A stretch of 64,000 nt of DNA. Origin: Paenibacillus_E qinlingensis_A (GTDB lineage Bacteria > Bacillota > Bacilli > Paenibacillales > NBRC-103111). This document shows, one piece after another, positions 1 to 7,271 of this stretch. The position numbers and the translations under genes were made by a program. Under the pieces are notes generated by a model. That model did no database searches. It was not told the origin of the DNA and saw nothing but the letters and a program-made list of their open reading frames with translations. How positions within the stretch are numbered: the stretch's first letter is position 1; each line of letters opens with the position of its first letter. The stretch lies in contig NZ_JAVDSB010000005.1 of assembly GCF_031455095.1 (NCBI RefSeq), positions 62,001 to 126,000 of the forward strand, written 5' to 3'.

Positions 1-40
1 TGATGGGGATAGCGAGTGAGAGAGAGAGAGGGAGACTATC
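1..40 (+). other. leader of thiD, end of an upstream gene not in the window
   Basis: The first 40 bases are GA-rich (a short run of GA dinucleotides) and end in a GGGAG sequence placed to serve as the ribosome binding site of thiD. The window probably cuts a thiamine operon whose earlier genes and any TPP riboswitch lie to the left. Nothing else can be said. Confidence 0.4.
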
Positions 41-883
41 ATGGCGATTTACAAAGCATTGACGATTGCCGGCTCGGACAGTGGCGGTGGCGCTGGCATT
101 CAGGCTGATTTGAAAACATTTCAAGAACTCGGCGTGTACGGCATGTCCGTGATTACCGCTGTAACGGCGCAGAATACACTTGGTGTGCAAGGGGTTTACC
201 CGATGAGCGCGGAAGCGATCGAACGCCAATTGGCGTCTATTGGGGAAGATTTGCGACCGGATGCTTTGAAAACAGGCATGCTTTTTAGCGGCGAAATTAT
301 TCGCGTTGTAGCGGCGGCAATTCAAAAATTTGGTTGGAGTCAGATCGTGGTTGATCCTGTGATGATAGCCAAGGGTGGAGCTTCGCTCTTGCAGCAAGAG
401 GCGATAGACGCGATGATTCATGCGTTGTTGCCACTAGCTGATGTGGTGACGCCGAACATTCCTGAAGCTGAGGCGCTTAGCGGGATAGCAATTACGGATG
501 GGGATTCTCGTCAGAAAGCAGCTATACGCATCCATGAGTACGGCTGCAAACATGTGATGATCAAAGGCGGCCATGAAGCAAATACGGAGCAAGCAACGGA
601 CTTGCTGTATGATGGAGTTTCCTTTACCGAGTTTACTTCAAAACGATTGGTTACACAGCACACACACGGAACAGGGTGTACATTTGCAGCTGCTTTGACG
701 TCCGGATTGGCGCAAGGACACACGACGAAGGCTTCTTTACAACTGGCAAAAAGCTTCATCCAAGCTGCCATTTCGGAGCCTTTACATATCGGAAGCGGAC
801 ATGGTCCGACGAATCATTGGGCCTATCAGCAGGGCATTCGGGAGGCTGACTTGAAAAATACGGCCACACGAGGTGTACGATGA
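41..883 (+). CDS. thiD: hydroxymethylpyrimidine/phosphomethylpyrimidine kinase ThiD
   Basis: Cytoplasmic ribokinase-fold kinase that phosphorylates HMP and then HMP-P to give HMP-PP, the pyrimidine half of thiamine. The 280 residues match the normal family length. Visible motifs are the N-terminal GSDSGGGAGIQAD stretch (11-23, substrate binding), VVDPVM (103-108), TPNIPEAEAL (137-146), and the GTGC anion hole with the catalytic Cys at 210-213. The ATG follows a GGGAG site. Its stop overlaps the thiE start (ATGA), so the two are translationally coupled. A pyridoxal kinase role, known for some relatives, cannot be excluded, but the thiE neighbour favours thiamine synthesis. Confidence 0.93.
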   Translation: MAIYKALTIAGSDSGGGAGIQADLKTFQELGVYGMSVITAVTAQNTLGVQGVYPMSAEAIERQLASIGEDLRPDALKTGMLFSGEIIRVVAAAIQKFGWSQIVVDPVMIAKGGASLLQQEAIDAMIHALLPLADVVTPNIPEAEALSGIAITDGDSRQKAAIRIHEYGCKHVMIKGGHEANTEQATDLLYDGVSFTEFTSKRLVTQHTHGTGCTFAAALTSGLAQGHTTKASLQLAKSFIQAAISEPLHIGSGHGPTNHWAYQQGIREADLKNTATRGVR

Positions 884-1557
884 GCATGGTGTTAACTGCT
901 GAGGAGCTGCGCAAGGCGCTGCGTTTGTATTTGGTGATGGGCAGCCCGAATTGTGGCGGGGCTGACCCGTATGAAGTGCTGGAAGCCGCCATTGACGGCG
1001 GCATCACGATGTTTCAGCTGCGCGAGAAGGGCCCCGGCGCCCTGCAGGGGCCGGAGCTGCTCGCGCTGGGCGCGCGGCTGCGCCGCCTTTGCGCGCAGCG
1101 CGGGATCCCGTTCATCGTGAACGATGATGAACGGCTGGCTCTAGAGCTTGAGGCCGATGGTATTCACATCGGCCAAGAGGATGCTCCAGCCGCCGCGGTG
1201 CGGAAGCGGCTGCCGAACATGATCGTGGGCGTATCGGCCCACGATCTGGGCGAAGCCCAGTCGGCGCTGGCGGAAGGCGCCGACTATCTTGGCGTAGGCC
1301 CCCAGTACGCCACGCGCACGAAGCTCGATGCGCGTGAGGTCCAGGGGCCTGCCGTACTAACGCGGATGCGCGCTGGCGGCATCCAGCTACCGCTTGTGGG
1401 CATCGGTGGGATCGATGCCACGAATGCCGGCGCCGTCATCCGCGCTGGGGCGGACGGCGTGGCGGTGGTGAGCGCCATCGCGGGTGCGCGCTCACCGCGT
1501 GAAGCTGCGGAGTCGCTGCGTTTGCTGCTTAGCATGGCAGGATCAAACACCGACTGA
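880..1557 (+). CDS. thiE: thiamine-phosphate synthase ThiE
   Basis: TIM-barrel enzyme that joins HMP-PP to thiazole phosphate to make thiamine phosphate. 225 residues, the usual length. Family motifs are visible: FQLREK (45-50), VNDDERLALELEADGIHIGQ ending at about 99, GVSAHD (117-122), GPQYATRTK (140-148) and a GIGGI phosphate loop (about 174-178). It overlaps thiD by four bases. The first ATG at 880 has an AGGTG site a few bases upstream; a second ATG at 886 is possible. The gene is much more GC-rich than thiD, especially at 1020-1110 and 1190-1500. Confidence 0.93.
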   Translation: MSMVLTAEELRKALRLYLVMGSPNCGGADPYEVLEAAIDGGITMFQLREKGPGALQGPELLALGARLRRLCAQRGIPFIVNDDERLALELEADGIHIGQEDAPAAAVRKRLPNMIVGVSAHDLGEAQSALAEGADYLGVGPQYATRTKLDAREVQGPAVLTRMRAGGIQLPLVGIGGIDATNAGAVIRAGADGVAVVSAIAGARSPREAAESLRLLLSMAGSNTD

Positions 1558-1640
1558 CAACACTTTCTCATCTCATCAAGTTACCGAATATCAACTGACA
1601 AAAATCAATATTTGTTATTTGCAATTAAGTGGATGAAGCG

Positions 1641-1685
1641 GTAAGAGAAGTAAGAGAAGTAAGAGAAGTAAGAGAAGTAAGAAGG
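1641..1685. repeat. 9-bp tandem repeat (GTAAGAGAA)
   Basis: Four exact copies of GTAAGAGAA followed by a fifth degenerate one (GTAAGAAGG). It lies in the thiE-distal spacer and is purine-only apart from the T. It could slip in length between strains. No function is evident. Confidence 0.85.
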
Positions 1686-1792
1686 TAAGGGAAATTAATA
1701 GGATGTAGCAGCAAGAAAAGTAGTGCAGATACGGATGTTTCGATGAGAACTTGTGAATAAATGCCAAATTACGAATAAACTTTGATTTTCTT

Positions 1793-1835
1793 GGAGACGT
1801 TTCTACCTTTATTGGTGACAGAAACGTCCCTTTTT
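1793..1835 (+). terminator. probable rho-independent terminator of the thiamine operon
   Basis: GAGACGTTTCT pairs with AGAAACGTCCC across a 15-base loop and is followed by five T. It lies about 240 bases after the thiE stop and before the promoter of the next operon, so it would separate the two units. Confidence 0.65.
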
Positions 1836-1936
1836 GCTACCATAGTAGAAAGCTTAATTTCGGTAACCCTTTAAAGCGGTGAAATGTCGTATAGTCAAAC
1901 GTCTGATGCTGAATCAAAAGGTATCGGAAACCGCAA

Positions 1937-1965
1937 TTGACATAGATTCTGTTTAGCATTATGAT
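1937..1965 (+). promoter_or_regulatory. sigma-A-type promoter of the regulator-aminopeptidase operon
   Basis: TTGACA at 1937-1942, a 17-base spacer, and TATGAT at 1960-1965: a full -35 match and five of six at -10. Transcription would start near 1972 and give a leader of about 150 bases before the start codon at 2122. Confidence 0.7.
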
Positions 1966-1994
1966 ACGGTTAAAAAGATTTGACCGTCGTTTAA

Positions 1995-2015
1995 TTAATC
2001 TCTTTAAGAGATTAA
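1995..2015. promoter_or_regulatory. perfect 10-bp inverted repeat, candidate operator
   Basis: TTAATCTCTT and AAGAGATTAA are exact reverse complements around a single central T. It lies about 30 bases downstream of the -10 box and upstream of a winged-helix regulator gene, which is a typical place for an autoregulatory operator. Binding by that regulator is inference. Confidence 0.45.
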
Positions 2016-2121
2016 AAGTTGACCAAGAGGCACATGTTGCAAGGCTTTGCGAGAGAAATACTCGTTCTAGCATCTGGTACATATGTCCAAATTGGAACTA
2101 GAGAGGGAGGTCGGATCCAAG

Positions 2122-2733
2122 ATGAAACTGCAACCTGTTTATATCATTGAAGAGCTCGAACAACTCAAAACGATTAGTGATCCACTTCGTGCTAGGGTAC
2201 TGCTTTATTTAATAGAGAAGGCTTACACCGGGCAACAACTGGCTAAATTGTTAGGTATGGCGCGTGCGAAGGTGCATTATCATCTGAATGAGCTGGAGCG
2301 TCATAATTTGATTTTTGTTGTTCGTACGGAGCTGAAGAATGGTATTGTGCAAAAATTCTATCGTGCCGTAGCACGCGGATTTGTGCCTGGGGAGAATTTG
2401 CTTCCGTATGTTTCTGAGGTGGAAAATTATTATCGAGAACGTACTTTAAGCGTACTTGGACATGCTAGAAACAGAGCGATTCATGCGCCTGAAGAGGCGT
2501 TTCAAATTCCATCACCCGATCGATCCCAATGGCCAATTCTCATGACGCAGGTTGAAGTCCAAATGAGTAAAGCGAAATTTACGGAATGGTTGAGGAAGTT
2601 TCGCGCACTAATTTATGAGCTTGATGCTGAACAAGAAGAGAACGGGGATTGGTTCTATTTGACCACGGTTGGCTTCCAAACGCATGAAAGGGGCTTTGAC
2701 CCGATCGAACCCGCGAACGAAGAGGAGAGATAA
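2122..2733 (+). CDS. ArsR-like winged-helix transcriptional regulator
   Basis: About 203 residues. The N-terminal 75 residues form a winged helix-turn-helix of the ArsR/HTH_20 type: ISDPLRARVLLYL, then TGQQLAKLLGMARAKVHYHL as recognition region, then a wing around NLIFVVRTELKNG. The C-terminal half is unassigned and may sense a ligand or form a dimer. No metal-binding Cys pair typical of ArsR/SmtB is seen. The ATG at 2122 has GGAGG 11 bases upstream; an in-frame ATG at 2083 lacks a site. It ends three bases before the aminopeptidase gene, so it probably shares its promoter and may regulate it. Confidence 0.8.
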   Translation: MKLQPVYIIEELEQLKTISDPLRARVLLYLIEKAYTGQQLAKLLGMARAKVHYHLNELERHNLIFVVRTELKNGIVQKFYRAVARGFVPGENLLPYVSEVENYYRERTLSVLGHARNRAIHAPEEAFQIPSPDRSQWPILMTQVEVQMSKAKFTEWLRKFRALIYELDAEQEENGDWFYLTTVGFQTHERGFDPIEPANEEER

Positions 2734-2736
2734 CAA

Positions 2737-3852
2737 ATGTTGGATCCTAGACTAACAAAGCTAGCAGACGTATTGGTAAATTATTCAGTTAAGGCACAGC
2801 CAGGTGAAAATATTTTAATCGAAGCTTACGGCATTGATAATGCGCTTGTGAAGGAAATTGTGAAGAAGGTACACGCCGCTGGTGCGCATCCTTTTGTAAA
2901 CCTACGTGATCATGCTGTCATTCGCCAGCTGGTGATGGAAGGTACAGAAGCGCAAATGCAGACTTGGGCTGACGCAGATGCTTTTCAAATGAAACAAATG
3001 CAAGGCTACATAGGTGTACGCGGTGGAGCTAATATCTATGAACTGTCAGATATCCCAGCAGATCGGATGAAGCTTTATAACTCGGTGTACTACCAACAAG
3101 TTCATTTCGATGTCCGCATCAAGGATACGAGATGGGTTGTTCTACGTTATCCAACGTCTTCAATGGCGCAGCTTGCTAGCATGAGCACGGATGCTTTCGA
3201 GGATTTCTATTTCAATGTCTGTACGATGGATTATGGCAAAATGTCTAAAGCGATGGATCCTTTAAAAGAACTTATGGATCGCACAGATAAAGTGCGCCTC
3301 GTCGGCCCAGGAACGGATTTAACGTTCTCCATTAAAGGTATCGGCGGCGTGAAATGCGACGGAGAGTTGAACATTCCGGATGGCGAAGTGTACTCAGCTC
3401 CAGTGCGTGATTCCGTTAACGGGGTCATTTCTTATAATACACCGTCACCGCATGACGGCTTTATCTTTGAGAATGTAGTGCTTCATTTCGAAAATGGTAA
3501 AATTGTTAAAGCGACTGCGAATGATACGGATCGCATTAATGAGATTTTTGATATGGATGAAGGTGCGCGTTATGTTGGGGAGTTCGCGATCGGCGTGAAC
3601 CCATATATTCAGCATCCAATGAAAGATATTCTGTTCGATGAGAAAATCGACGGCAGCTTCCACTTCACACCTGGTAATTGCTATGATGATGCGTACAATG
3701 GCAACAAATCCTCGCTTCACTGGGATATGGTCAATATCCAACGTCCAGAGTACGGCGGCGGCGAAATTTGGTTTGACGATGTATTGATCCGTAAGGATGG
3801 CATCTTCGTATTGCCTGAACTTCTAGTGTTGAATCCAGAGAACCTGAAATAA
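2737..3852 (+). CDS. M29 family aminopeptidase (AmpS/PepS type)
   Basis: Metallo-aminopeptidase of the thermophilic M29 family, which removes N-terminal residues from peptides in the cytoplasm. 371 residues, close to the usual 370-410. Candidate metal and catalytic residues are in place: E217 in DGEVY, E282 in YVGEF, H309 in GSFHF, Y316 or Y320, H328 and D330 in SLHWDM. A GAGGAG site precedes the ATG. It is the second gene of a two-gene operon with the winged-helix regulator (3-base gap) and is closed by a terminator just after its stop. Confidence 0.9.
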   Translation: MLDPRLTKLADVLVNYSVKAQPGENILIEAYGIDNALVKEIVKKVHAAGAHPFVNLRDHAVIRQLVMEGTEAQMQTWADADAFQMKQMQGYIGVRGGANIYELSDIPADRMKLYNSVYYQQVHFDVRIKDTRWVVLRYPTSSMAQLASMSTDAFEDFYFNVCTMDYGKMSKAMDPLKELMDRTDKVRLVGPGTDLTFSIKGIGGVKCDGELNIPDGEVYSAPVRDSVNGVISYNTPSPHDGFIFENVVLHFENGKIVKATANDTDRINEIFDMDEGARYVGEFAIGVNPYIQHPMKDILFDEKIDGSFHFTPGNCYDDAYNGNKSSLHWDMVNIQRPEYGGGEIWFDDVLIRKDGIFVLPELLVLNPENLK

Positions 3853-3867
3853 GGTTCCCGTATATAG

Positions 3868-3910
3868 AAAAAGGTTGTCCATCGTCATAGACGTGGGCAA
3901 CCTTTTTTTT
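3868..3910 (+). terminator. rho-independent terminator after the aminopeptidase gene
   Basis: AAAGGTTGTCC pairs with GGGCAACCTTT and is followed by eight T. The A-run on the other side lets it also serve the convergent minus-strand gene ending at 3924. Confidence 0.85.
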
Positions 3911-3923
3911 GTTGCAGACAAGA

Positions 3924-4322
3924 TTAGGATTTCGTGCTTTTTAATTGCTGAACAAGTTTCTTAGGTGCAGTCCGCGCATACCCTTCGACGATTAGATCTT
4001 GAATTTCGGTCCAAGGCACGAGGTCAACGTTCCAGATACTAACCCAGCCATGACGTCCGATGTAAGGCGTCTTTTGATAGGCTGTGCCTTCTTGACCTAG
4101 CAGGAATTCTTGGGTCGTAAGCTCTGTTTTGAGCGCTGTCGAGACTTGACCGTCATTCTCACCAAGCATGATGAAGGGCTTGTCCTTCACACGAAAAGTC
4201 GTATGGCCAAATTCATCTGCTTTTTCTTCGACTTCAGGAAGCTTGGTGCAAAAGTCTCGAATTCTGGCTAGATGCGCCAAACTCGATGGGGATTGAAGCT
4301 GATGGTGGGACACAAGGTTCAA
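3924..4322 (-). CDS. MmcQ/YjbR family protein
   Basis: 132 residues with the hallmarks of the MmcQ/YjbR (DUF661/CyaY-like fold) family: an N-terminal helix with LPEVEEKADEFGHTTFRV, a middle KPFIMLGENDG strand pair, GRHGWVSIW near residue 90 and an ending LIVEGYARTAPKKL. Members are small cytosolic proteins proposed to bind DNA, but no firm function is known. The gene stands alone, convergent with the aminopeptidase operon and upstream of the AraC gene on the same strand. Confidence 0.8.
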   Translation of the reverse strand: MNLVSHHQLQSPSSLAHLARIRDFCTKLPEVEEKADEFGHTTFRVKDKPFIMLGENDGQVSTALKTELTTQEFLLGQEGTAYQKTPYIGRHGWVSIWNVDLVPWTEIQDLIVEGYARTAPKKLVQQLKSTKS

Positions 4323-4348
4323 CTCCTATCAGGGATTTAGATGTGTGA

Positions 4349-5200
4349 TCATATTCGGCGTTGCTGTGACTGGTACTGCCGAGGCGGCAGTCCGACGGCT
4401 TTCTTAAATGTCCGAATGAAGTTCGAGTAATCGTTGAAGCCCGCTAACTGACAAGTGTCGGTGACCGTAGAGCCTTCTCGCAGCAAATGCTTAGCCCTTG
4501 CAATACGTTTGAACAGGATGTGCTCGTGAATCGTGCTGCCTGTATGTTTTTTGAATAGTCGGCATAAGTAGGAACGATTCATGAAAACGACTTGCTCCAG
4601 AACTTCTAGCGACAGGTCCTGTTCCAAATTTTCATCAATGTAGGTAAAGAGTGAGGAGAGCTTGTCCGGCATCATGACTTGTTCTTCTTGTTTACCTTGA
4701 TTTTGAAAGATTCGATTAATAAAAACGAGCAGTTCGATAAATGTGGATACGTATAAAATTTCGGAACCAGGCAGTGCCTGCGGACGGCGATGCATCTCCA
4801 TGCGATCGTAGAGCTTCATGATGTCGTCAATTTGCGGCGGCGTCAGTCTCATTCGATTTTGCTCACCAAATACCCGGTTATCAAAGCAGTCCAGCAGATT
4901 AAACTGTGGAGAATTGAATTGCTGGAGAATGGCAGGATTGAAGTGAATAACGACGTTCTCGTAACGCTGTTTTTTGGACTGAAAATTAGGCCGATGAAGC
5001 TCGTTGCTATGCATAATCAGCAGGTCGCCATACTGTAAGGGATAGACTTGCTTTTCGATAAAATAATGAACGTCACCTGTAAGGAAAAAGTAGATTTCAT
5101 ATTGGTCCTGATGCTGGTGGAAGTCCAGTGGAATCGGATTATGGGTCACCGCGTGTCGAAAAGTCAATAACTGATGAAGATTCTTGTACATTTCCTGCAT
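4349..5200 (-). CDS. AraC family transcriptional regulator with cupin sensor
   Basis: About 283 residues. The N-terminal 160 residues look like an AraC-type cupin ligand pocket (PIPLDFHQHQDQYEIYFFL, then YPLQYGDLLIMHSNELHRP). The last 100 residues hold two helix-turn-helix motifs, including LEVLEQVVFMNRSYLCRLFK and the conserved GFNDYSNFIRTFKKAVGLPP. The start at 5200 has AAGGAG seven bases upstream; a longer frame to 5287 lacks a site. It is divergent from the sugar isomerase gene at 5345, which it probably controls in response to a sugar. Confidence 0.88.
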   Translation of the reverse strand: MQEMYKNLHQLLTFRHAVTHNPIPLDFHQHQDQYEIYFFLTGDVHYFIEKQVYPLQYGDLLIMHSNELHRPNFQSKKQRYENVVIHFNPAILQQFNSPQFNLLDCFDNRVFGEQNRMRLTPPQIDDIMKLYDRMEMHRRPQALPGSEILYVSTFIELLVFINRIFQNQGKQEEQVMMPDKLSSLFTYIDENLEQDLSLEVLEQVVFMNRSYLCRLFKKHTGSTIHEHILFKRIARAKHLLREGSTVTDTCQLAGFNDYSNFIRTFKKAVGLPPRQYQSQQRRI

Positions 5201-5275
5201 ATGAAGATCTCCTTGTCTGGAGTTGGAGTCAATATAAGCAAACTTTTGCCCAATTAATGCAATGAATACGTTTTT

Positions 5276-5303
5276 ATTATACTGCAAAATATAGGAGAGT
5301 TAA
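5276..5303 (-). promoter_or_regulatory. candidate promoter of the AraC gene, with adjacent palindrome
   Basis: On the minus strand, TTAACT (5303-5298), a 16-base spacer and an exact TATAAT (5281-5276). The -35 overlaps the palindrome GTTAAACATTTAAC (5299-5312), a possible operator in this divergent control region. Confidence 0.5.
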
Positions 5304-5344
5304 ACATTTAACCTAATCTTGCTTATACCTAAGGAGGCTTATAT

Positions 5345-6196
5345 ATGAAATTATCCGTATTTACTGTAGCTACACCAGATTTGACACCAGAAGAGCTTGC
5401 TAAAGCGGCCGCTGCTGCTGGTATTACAGGCATCGAGTGGCGCTTCAAAGATATTCCTGCAGATGCGATTGGACAAAAGCCTTCCTTCTGGGGAAATAAC
5501 CTATGCTCGATCGACCCAGCTGCGTCTGATGCAGAACTGGAGCGTTTTAAGCAGGCTGCATTGAACGAAAATTTAGTGAACCTGAGCATCACACCTTATT
5601 TGAATAACTGTGATGTTGCGGAAACAGAGAATGTGTTTAAAGCTGCTCAAAAGGTAGGCGTACCTTTCATCCGTGTGGGTGTACCTGGTTACGATAAAAG
5701 CAAAAACTACAATGATTTGTTCGCCAAAGCGGTGGACTACCTTCACCACGTACAAGAGCTTTCTCAACAGTATGGTGTAAAAGGGCTAGTTGAAACACAC
5801 CACAATACGATTACAGCGAGTGCTGGATTGGCGCATCGTCTTGTATCTGGTTTTAAACCGGAGCACATTGGTGTCCTTCACGATGCAGGTAACATGGTGC
5901 ATGAAGGCTTCGAGAACCACCGTATGGGCCTTGAATTGCTAGGACCTTACCTTGCACACGTGCATGTCAAAAATGCCGCATGGACGCTTACAGGCGAAGA
6001 ACAAGACGGCATTAAGCTTTGGAAAAGTGACTGGTCACCGATTGATGCGGGCATCGTGAACTGGAAGCAAGTGCTTGGCGATTTGAAAGCAGTTGGCTAC
6101 GATGGCTACCTCGGTATCGAAGACTTCAGCTGCCAATTCGGGACAGTTGAGATGCTGAATAACTTCTCAACTAAAGTGAAGCAATGGCTGGCTTAA
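5345..6196 (+). CDS. sugar phosphate isomerase/epimerase family protein (AP-endonuclease-2-like TIM barrel)
   Basis: 283 residues of the xylose-isomerase-like TIM barrel family, which contains sugar and inositol isomerases, epimerases and dehydratases. Likely metal ligands are E150 (GLVETHHN), D180 (VLHDAGN), H206 (HVHVKN) and E259 (GIEDFS), the usual Glu-Asp-His-Glu set. No signal peptide, so cytosolic. The substrate cannot be read from the sequence. AAGGAGG lies eight bases before the ATG. It is divergent from an AraC regulator with a cupin sensor, which suggests induction by the sugar it acts on. Confidence 0.85.
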   Translation: MKLSVFTVATPDLTPEELAKAAAAAGITGIEWRFKDIPADAIGQKPSFWGNNLCSIDPAASDAELERFKQAALNENLVNLSITPYLNNCDVAETENVFKAAQKVGVPFIRVGVPGYDKSKNYNDLFAKAVDYLHHVQELSQQYGVKGLVETHHNTITASAGLAHRLVSGFKPEHIGVLHDAGNMVHEGFENHRMGLELLGPYLAHVHVKNAAWTLTGEEQDGIKLWKSDWSPIDAGIVNWKQVLGDLKAVGYDGYLGIEDFSCQFGTVEMLNNFSTKVKQWLA

Positions 6197-6206
6197 TGGC
6201 CTAAAA

Positions 6207-6250
6207 GAAAAACCTTCAACCACGGACATGTGGGTTGAAGGTTTTTTTTT
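6207..6250 (+). terminator. rho-independent terminator of the sugar isomerase gene
   Basis: AACCTTCAACC (6211-6221) pairs exactly with GGTTGAAGGTT (6233-6243), followed by a run of T to 6250. Confidence 0.9.
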
Positions 6251-6278
6251 GTTACGTTGATTGCGTTGGACGGAAGGC

Positions 6279-6462
6279 AAAGATGCAAAAGTGCATCTTT
6301 TTCTAGGCAAAATAGGTTAAGCCTGTTTAAGACATGCAAAAATACATCCTTTTGAATCGAAAAGTCCTGAAATGAGCTAAAATCACAGAAAATGATGCAT
6401 TTTCGCATCAATTTGCTCTTTCCGAGGGGGAGAACAGGAAAATTGATGTATTTTCGCATCTT
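6279..6462. repeat. cluster of four GATGCA/TGCATC short inverted repeats
   Basis: The first copy is AAAGATGCA-AAAG-TGCATCTTT, nine exact pairs. The third (TGATGCATTTTCGCATCA) and fourth (GATGTATTTTCGCATC) share a TTTTC loop. The second, near 6333, is degraded. Spacing is roughly 30-60 bases. Confidence 0.65.
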
Positions 6463-6473
6463 TGCTGGTAGGA

Positions 6474-6513
6474 GGGGGGGGGGGGGGCGGGTTGGATCAC
6501 CGAGATCCGACCC
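6474..6513. repeat. 14-base G homopolymer next to a 10-bp hairpin
   Basis: Fourteen G from 6474 to 6487, one C, then GGGTTGGATC pairing with GATCCGACCC (one G-T pair) around ACCGA. On the minus strand this is a stem followed by a C-tract, at the 3' end of the nucleoside operon; it lacks the U-tract of a normal terminator. Confidence 0.6.
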
Positions 6514-6541
6514 AGAACCAGAACCAAGAAATCGAGCGCTA

Positions 6542-7270
6542 CTACTCAGCCGCCCCCAGCTTCACAATCGCTCGAATCGCAGCATCAATCTCCCGCTCAA
6601 TAGCTCCAGAAACGACATCCGTATGCGGATTGTATACTTCACGCAGATCAGCGTCTGCATAGCCATCCAAAGCGACGATGGCTCCCGCACGCACGCCACG
6701 CAACGTAGCGATGACATAGAGGGCAGCAATTTCCATCTCAACGGCCAAAGCGCCAGCTTGCTTGTATTTACGATGCGGGAATTCCTCGACACCTTGGAAG
6801 AAAGCATCCAAGGTAACGGTAATCCCTTGCTTTACGAGTCCATCTGTCTCAGATGCGGCTTCATACAGCGCGCGAGTAACAGCGTGATCAGCAACCGCGG
6901 GGAAGCCATGAGGCACTAACTGGCGAGTTAAGCCTTCTTCACGTACCGCAGCGGTGCTTACAACGAGGCTGCCAGGTGGAACTTCAGCTGAGTAGGAACC
7001 AGCGGTTCCGACGCGAATCAGTGTCTTCACGCCGCCTTTGATGAGCTCCTCGAAGCACACAGCAGCGCCAGGGGAACCGACACCATGGCTCACAACGGTG
7101 ATGGGGACGCCATCCTTTTCGCCAACAAAGGTGCGATATTCCCGGCTGAACGATAGCTCGCGCGCGTTGTCTAGCTTGCGAGAGATAGCTTCGGCACGGA
7201 ACGGATCGCCGCACACAATGGCATAGGGAGTCAAATCTTCCGAATTGACTTGTAAGATGGATAAAAACAA
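6542..7270 (-). CDS. uridine phosphorylase family nucleoside phosphorylase
   Basis: About 242 residues of the NP-I (PNP/UDP) family, which splits nucleosides with phosphate into base and ribose-1-phosphate. Visible are GDPFRAEAIS (phosphate binding, near residue 21), REYRTFVGEKDG, VVSHGVGSPGAAVC, LIRVGTAGS, and the ribose-binding EMEIAALY, closest in pattern to uridine phosphorylase. I place the start at a TTG (7270), because AAGGAG lies ten bases upstream and the frame is otherwise open into the preceding gene. That puts it two bases after the stop of the molybdoenzyme gene. Last gene of the nucleoside uptake operon, so it probably salvages imported nucleosides. Confidence 0.82.
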   Translation of the reverse strand: MFLSILQVNSEDLTPYAIVCGDPFRAEAISRKLDNARELSFSREYRTFVGEKDGVPITVVSHGVGSPGAAVCFEELIKGGVKTLIRVGTAGSYSAEVPPGSLVVSTAAVREEGLTRQLVPHGFPAVADHAVTRALYEAASETDGLVKQGITVTLDAFFQGVEEFPHRKYKQAGALAVEMEIAALYVIATLRGVRAGAIVALDGYADADLREVYNPHTDVVSGAIEREIDAAIRAIVKLGAAE

Positions 7271-7271
7271 C

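Larger units (their letters stand above)
1558..2121. other. intergenic region between thiE and the regulator gene
   Basis: This 560-base AT-rich gap has no convincing gene. It holds a short tandem repeat (1641-1685), a probable terminator (1793-1835), a strong sigma-A-like promoter (1937-1965) and a 10-bp palindrome in the leader of the next gene (1995-2015). A minus-strand open frame across 1837-2082 lacks a recognisable product and a ribosome binding site and was not called. Confidence 0.6.
6197..6541. other. intergenic region rich in short hairpins
   Basis: After the terminator, this gap between convergent genes holds four variants of a GATGCA...TGCATC hairpin (6279-6300, about 6333-6355, 6391-6412, 6442-6462), a run of 14 G (6474-6487) and a 10-bp hairpin (6489-6513). 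No gene was found. Confidence 0.6.

Noticed and set aside
1837..2082. 81-codon minus-strand frame upstream of the winged-helix gene
   Set aside because: It covers a strong promoter and palindrome, has no ribosome site, and the product resembles nothing known.
6392..6919. Plus-strand frame of 175 codons over the G-run
   Set aside because: It runs antisense through the nucleoside phosphorylase gene, has low-complexity start sequence, and shows no family match.
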